The notes under the pieces: generated by a model
What the model was told of the DNA's origin: nothing
Databases searched by the model: none
The model's input: the letters and a program-made list of their open reading frames with translations, nothing else
Program-made: the position numbers and the translations under genes
Source of the DNA: Myxococcota bacterium
Lineage (GTDB): Bacteria; Myxococcota_A; UBA9160; PR03
DNA length: 8,216 nt
Direction: 5' to 3'
Assembly: GCA_030066475.1 (NCBI GenBank)
Contig: JASJBO010000327.1
Location: 1-8,216, forward strand
Shown here: positions 5,348 to 8,216 of the stretch, in pieces
Position numbering within the stretch: position 1 is the first letter of the stretch
Layout of the letters: each line of letters begins with the position of its first letter

Positions 5348-8216
5348 ATGGCCACCCAGGGCGTCGCGTTCCACCGGAGTCTCAGCGGTCGCATGCTGCT
5401 GCTCGGCGTGTTGCCGAGTGCCGTGATCCTGGCGGGCATCCTGCTGTGGTTCGCCGTCTCGATGGTGGGAGAGCTCCGCGAGGAGAACGAGCACGACATG
5501 CAGATCCTCGCGGACCGCGTCGCCGCGGAGATCGAGCGGGGCAACACGCGGGCCGTGCTGATGGCCCAGGTGATGGCCCAGGCCCAGGAGAACGGCCTGT
5601 TCGGGCGCCGTCCGGAGTCGGTCGCCTATGCGCGCCAGGTGCTCGCGAGCTATCCCGAGCTCACCGGTGCCTACTTCGCCTACGAGCCCGACGCCGACGG
5701 GGCGGACGCGGGGGCCGCCGAACGCGAGCCCGCGATCGCGGACGCGGTCGACGACCGCGGGCGCTTCATCCCGTACTGGTTCCGCGACATCGAGGACAAC
5801 CAGCTCCTGCGCCTCGAGCCGCTGCTCGAGATGGAGAGCAGCCTCTACTACCAGGGCTGCAAGGAGCTGTTCCTGGCCGCCGGGCGCCGCCGCGCCATGG
5901 TCACCGAGCCCTACGTGTACGAGGGCAAGCTGATCGTCGAGCAGACCTACCCGATCGTGATCGACGATGCCTTCGTGGGCATCGCGGGCGTCGACCGCGC
6001 GCTCTCCGACATCGAGACCTTCCTCCGGAAGATCAAGGCGCGCGACGGCGTCGAGGTGTTCCTGATCAGCCGGGCGGCCAAGTTCGTGGCGGCGACCGTC
6101 GAGAACGCCGCTGCCGAGGGGGCGGGCGCGCCCGTGATGCTGCGCACCCGGACGGTCTCCGAGTCGCCCTACGCGGAGCTGTTCGGACCGTTCCTCGAGC
6201 GGCGAAGCCGCGAGAGCTTCGAGCTCGCCGAGGACCCGCTCGACGGAAAGCGCCACTACTACGCGTCGGCGCCCGTGCGCACCGGCGAGTGGACGGTGGT
6301 GATCCGGAAGGCGGAGTCGGCGGTGATGGCGCCGATCCGCGAGAAGGTGGCCCCGCTGTTCGGCGCCGTGGTATTCGGCCTGCTGGTGGTGAGCGGGCTC
6401 TCGGTCTGGGTGGCGCGCTCCACCTCGGGCCGGATTCGCCGCGTGGTCGAGGCCGCGGACCGCATGGCGCTGGGCGACGTCTCCACGGCGAGCCAGCTCG
6501 ACACCGCGGCGCGGGACGAGACGGGTCGGCTCAACGCCAGCTTCGAGCGGCTGGCCGAGTCCTACGAGGCGATCACGCGGATCTGCATGTCGATCGCGCG
6601 CGGCGACTTCAGCAAGACCTTCCCGGAGCGCTCGGAGGGCGACCGGCTGGCGTTGGCGATCAACGAGATGAGCGAGCGCCGCCAGCAGGCCGAGCAGGAC
6701 GTGCTGCGCGCCCGCGATGCCGCCGAGGAGGCCAACCGGGCCAAGAGCGAGTTCCTGGCGAAGATGAGCCACGAGCTGCGCACGCCGATGAACGCGATCA
6801 TCGGCTACAGCGAGATGCTGGAGGAGGAGGCCGAGGACCTGGAGCAGACGGACCTCATTCCCGACCTCCAGAAGATCCAGTCGGCCGGCAAGCACCTGCT
6901 GGCGCTGATCAACGACATCCTCGACCTGTCGAAGATCGAGGCGGGTCGGATGGACCTCTTCCTCGAGGACTTCGACGTCGCCCCGATGGTCGAGGAGGTG
7001 AGCGCGACGGTCGGCCCGCTCGCCGCGAAGAACGGCAACGCCTTCGAGGTCTCATGCACCGACGACCTGGGCTCGATGCACTCGGACCTGGTCAAGGTGC
7101 GTCAGCAGCTCTTCAACCTGCTGAGCAACGCCTGCAAGTTCACCAAGGACGGCTCGGTGCGGCTGGAGGTCGAGCGGGTCGCCGGCGAGGGTGGGGGCGC
7201 GGACGACCGGATCGTGTTCCGCGTGTCGGACACGGGCATCGGAATGAGTCCGGAGGAGATGGGCCGCATCTTCGAGGCTTTCGGGCAGGCCGACGGCTCC
7301 ACGACCCGTGAGTTTGGCGGTACCGGGCTCGGGCTCACCATCACGAAGCGCTTCTGCGAGATGATGGGCGGCGACGTCTCGGTCGACAGCGAGAAGGGGA
7401 AGGGCAGCACCTTCACGATCGTGCTCCCCGCCTCGGTCGGCGCGGGCGCGGCCCGCGCGGGCGCCGGCGCCGCGCCCGCGGGCGGGCCCGCGATCCAGGG
7501 TCCGGAGGACGGCGCGCTCGTGCTCGTGGTCGACGACGACCCCGAGTGCCGCGACCTGCTGTGTCGCATGATCACGCGCGAGGGGTTCCGGGTGGTCGCG
7601 GCCGGCGGCGGCGAGGAGGGCCTGCGCCTGGCCCGCGAGCTGCGACCGGTCGCCGTGATCCTCGACGTGATGATGCCGGGCCTGGACGGCTGGGCGGTGC
7701 TGAACCGCCTGAAGGCCGATCCCGCCACGGCGCACCTCCCGGTGCTGATGTGCACGATCCTGCGCGACGAGTCGATGGCCTTCGCCCTGGGCGCCTCGGA
7801 GTTCCTGACCAAGCCGGTGGACAAGGGCCGGCTCGCCTCGATCCTCGAGCGCTACCGCGGCGAGGGTCGCACCGCGCTGGTGGTCGAGGACGACGCCGAC
7901 TCGCGCGAGCTGGCGGTGCGCCTGCTCGGACAGCAGGGCTGGCGCGTGCGCGCGGCGGCCGACGGGCGCGAGGGCCTCGAGCGGGTGCGCGAGGAGGTGC
8001 CGGACGTGGTGCTGCTCGACCTGATGATGCCGGTGATGGACGGCTTCGAGTTCCTCCACGCGCTGCGCAGCGAGGCGGCGTGGAGCCGGATTCCGGTGAT
8101 CGTGGTGACCGCGAAGGAGCTGACCAGCGAGGAGCGGCAGTTCCTGGAGGACTCGTCGCAGCAGGTGGTGGCGAAGGGGGCGGGGGCGAGTGCGGAGCTG
8201 GTGGAGGCGTTGAAGG
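5348..8216 (+). CDS. Hybrid sensor histidine kinase with dCache-like sensor and two receiver domains (3' partial)
   Basis: The frame runs 956 residues with no stop before the window edge. Order: TM1 (~16-40); periplasmic sensor (~41-333) of dCache type, with YW at 143-144, TEPYVYEG at 186-193 and GIAGVD at 211-216; TM2 (~337-356); HAMP (~357-407, DETGRL at 390-395); a second HAMP-like helix pair (~408-450, GDF at 419, EGDRL at 430-434); HisKA with phospho-acceptor H475 in MSHELRTP; HATPase with N594 in SNACKF, D628 in DTGIGM and GGTGLGL from 657; an Ala/Gly linker (~696-722); REC1 with D729-731, phospho-acceptor D773, T803, K822; and REC2 with D848/D849, D891, T921, K943. All catalytic residues are present. 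It should sense a periplasmic signal and autophosphorylate. REC2 is cut within roughly the last dozen residues of the domain. No HPt domain is seen, so a relay would need a separate one or one beyond the edge. The start is ATG 5348; ATG 5318 would add ten residues. Confidence 0.93.
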   Translation, partial: MATQGVAFHRSLSGRMLLLGVLPSAVILAGILLWFAVSMVGELREENEHDMQILADRVAAEIERGNTRAVLMAQVMAQAQENGLFGRRPESVAYARQVLASYPELTGAYFAYEPDADGADAGAAEREPAIADAVDDRGRFIPYWFRDIEDNQLLRLEPLLEMESSLYYQGCKELFLAAGRRRAMVTEPYVYEGKLIVEQTYPIVIDDAFVGIAGVDRALSDIETFLRKIKARDGVEVFLISRAAKFVAATVENAAAEGAGAPVMLRTRTVSESPYAELFGPFLERRSRESFELAEDPLDGKRHYYASAPVRTGEWTVVIRKAESAVMAPIREKVAPLFGAVVFGLLVVSGLSVWVARSTSGRIRRVVEAADRMALGDVSTASQLDTAARDETGRLNASFERLAESYEAITRICMSIARGDFSKTFPERSEGDRLALAINEMSERRQQAEQDVLRARDAAEEANRAKSEFLAKMSHELRTPMNAIIGYSEMLEEEAEDLEQTDLIPDLQKIQSAGKHLLALINDILDLSKIEAGRMDLFLEDFDVAPMVEEVSATVGPLAAKNGNAFEVSCTDDLGSMHSDLVKVRQQLFNLLSNACKFTKDGSVRLEVERVAGEGGGADDRIVFRVSDTGIGMSPEEMGRIFEAFGQADGSTTREFGGTGLGLTITKRFCEMMGGDVSVDSEKGKGSTFTIVLPASVGAGAARAGAGAAPAGGPAIQGPEDGALVLVVDDDPECRDLLCRMITREGFRVVAAGGGEEGLRLARELRPVAVILDVMMPGLDGWAVLNRLKADPATAHLPVLMCTILRDESMAFALGASEFLTKPVDKGRLASILERYRGEGRTALVVEDDADSRELAVRLLGQQGWRVRAAADGREGLERVREEVPDVVLLDLMMPVMDGFEFLHALRSEAAWSRIPVIVVTAKELTSEERQFLEDSSQQVVAKGAGASAELVEALK

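Noticed and set aside
5240..6895. Long minus-strand open frame (551 codons) opposite the sensor kinase
   Set aside because: It is antisense to well-defined kinase domains, and its Leu/Arg/His/Gly-rich composition shows no recognisable motif.
7052..8059. Minus-strand open frame (335 codons) opposite the HATPase and receiver domains
   Set aside because: The plus strand encodes intact catalytic motifs across the same interval, so the minus frame is a composition artefact.

Overview
This is a strongly GC-rich bacterial window; almost every codon in the real genes ends in G or C. It looks chromosomal and gene-dense. The two-transmembrane hybrid sensor kinase with stacked receiver domains, the secreted protein with a Sec-type signal, and the mix of oxidative and hydrolytic enzymes fit a Gram-negative environmental bacterium, perhaps of the former Deltaproteobacteria (Myxococcota- or Binatota-like). 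That placement is inference, because no taxonomic marker gene is present. I see no tRNA, rRNA, CRISPR array, transposase or phage gene.

Layout. Positions 1-1497 (+) hold a flavin-dependent Baeyer-Villiger monooxygenase whose first ~50 codons lie before the window. A TetR-family regulator (1501-2172, +) follows after three bases. After 26 bases comes a secreted protein of unknown function (2199-3824, +) that ends in a Gly/Ser linker and a Cys-containing tail. A short ankyrin-repeat frame (3838-4086, +) follows, possibly truncated at its N-terminus. A ~126-base spacer (4087-4212) with hairpins and a repeat-like look separates these genes from a convergent phosphotriesterase-family metal-dependent hydrolase (4213-5202, -) with a TTG start. 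A ~145-base divergent intergenic region then leads to a large hybrid histidine kinase (5348 to beyond the end, +) with the order TM, dCache-like sensor, TM, HAMP, second HAMP-like helix pair, HisKA, HATPase, REC, REC.

How they may work together. The monooxygenase and TetR gene are probably co-transcribed, with the TetR protein the likely local regulator. Monooxygenases of this family turn ketones into esters or lactones, and the phosphotriesterase family includes lactonases, so the two enzymes could act in sequence on one substrate. This link is speculative, because the genes lie on opposite strands about 2.7 kb apart. The kinase and hydrolase share a divergent upstream region, but nothing proves that they are co-regulated. 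I found no clear evidence of a wholly new system. The least explained items are the secreted Cys-rich protein with its Gly/Ser linker, the ankyrin frame abutting it, and the repeat-like spacer.
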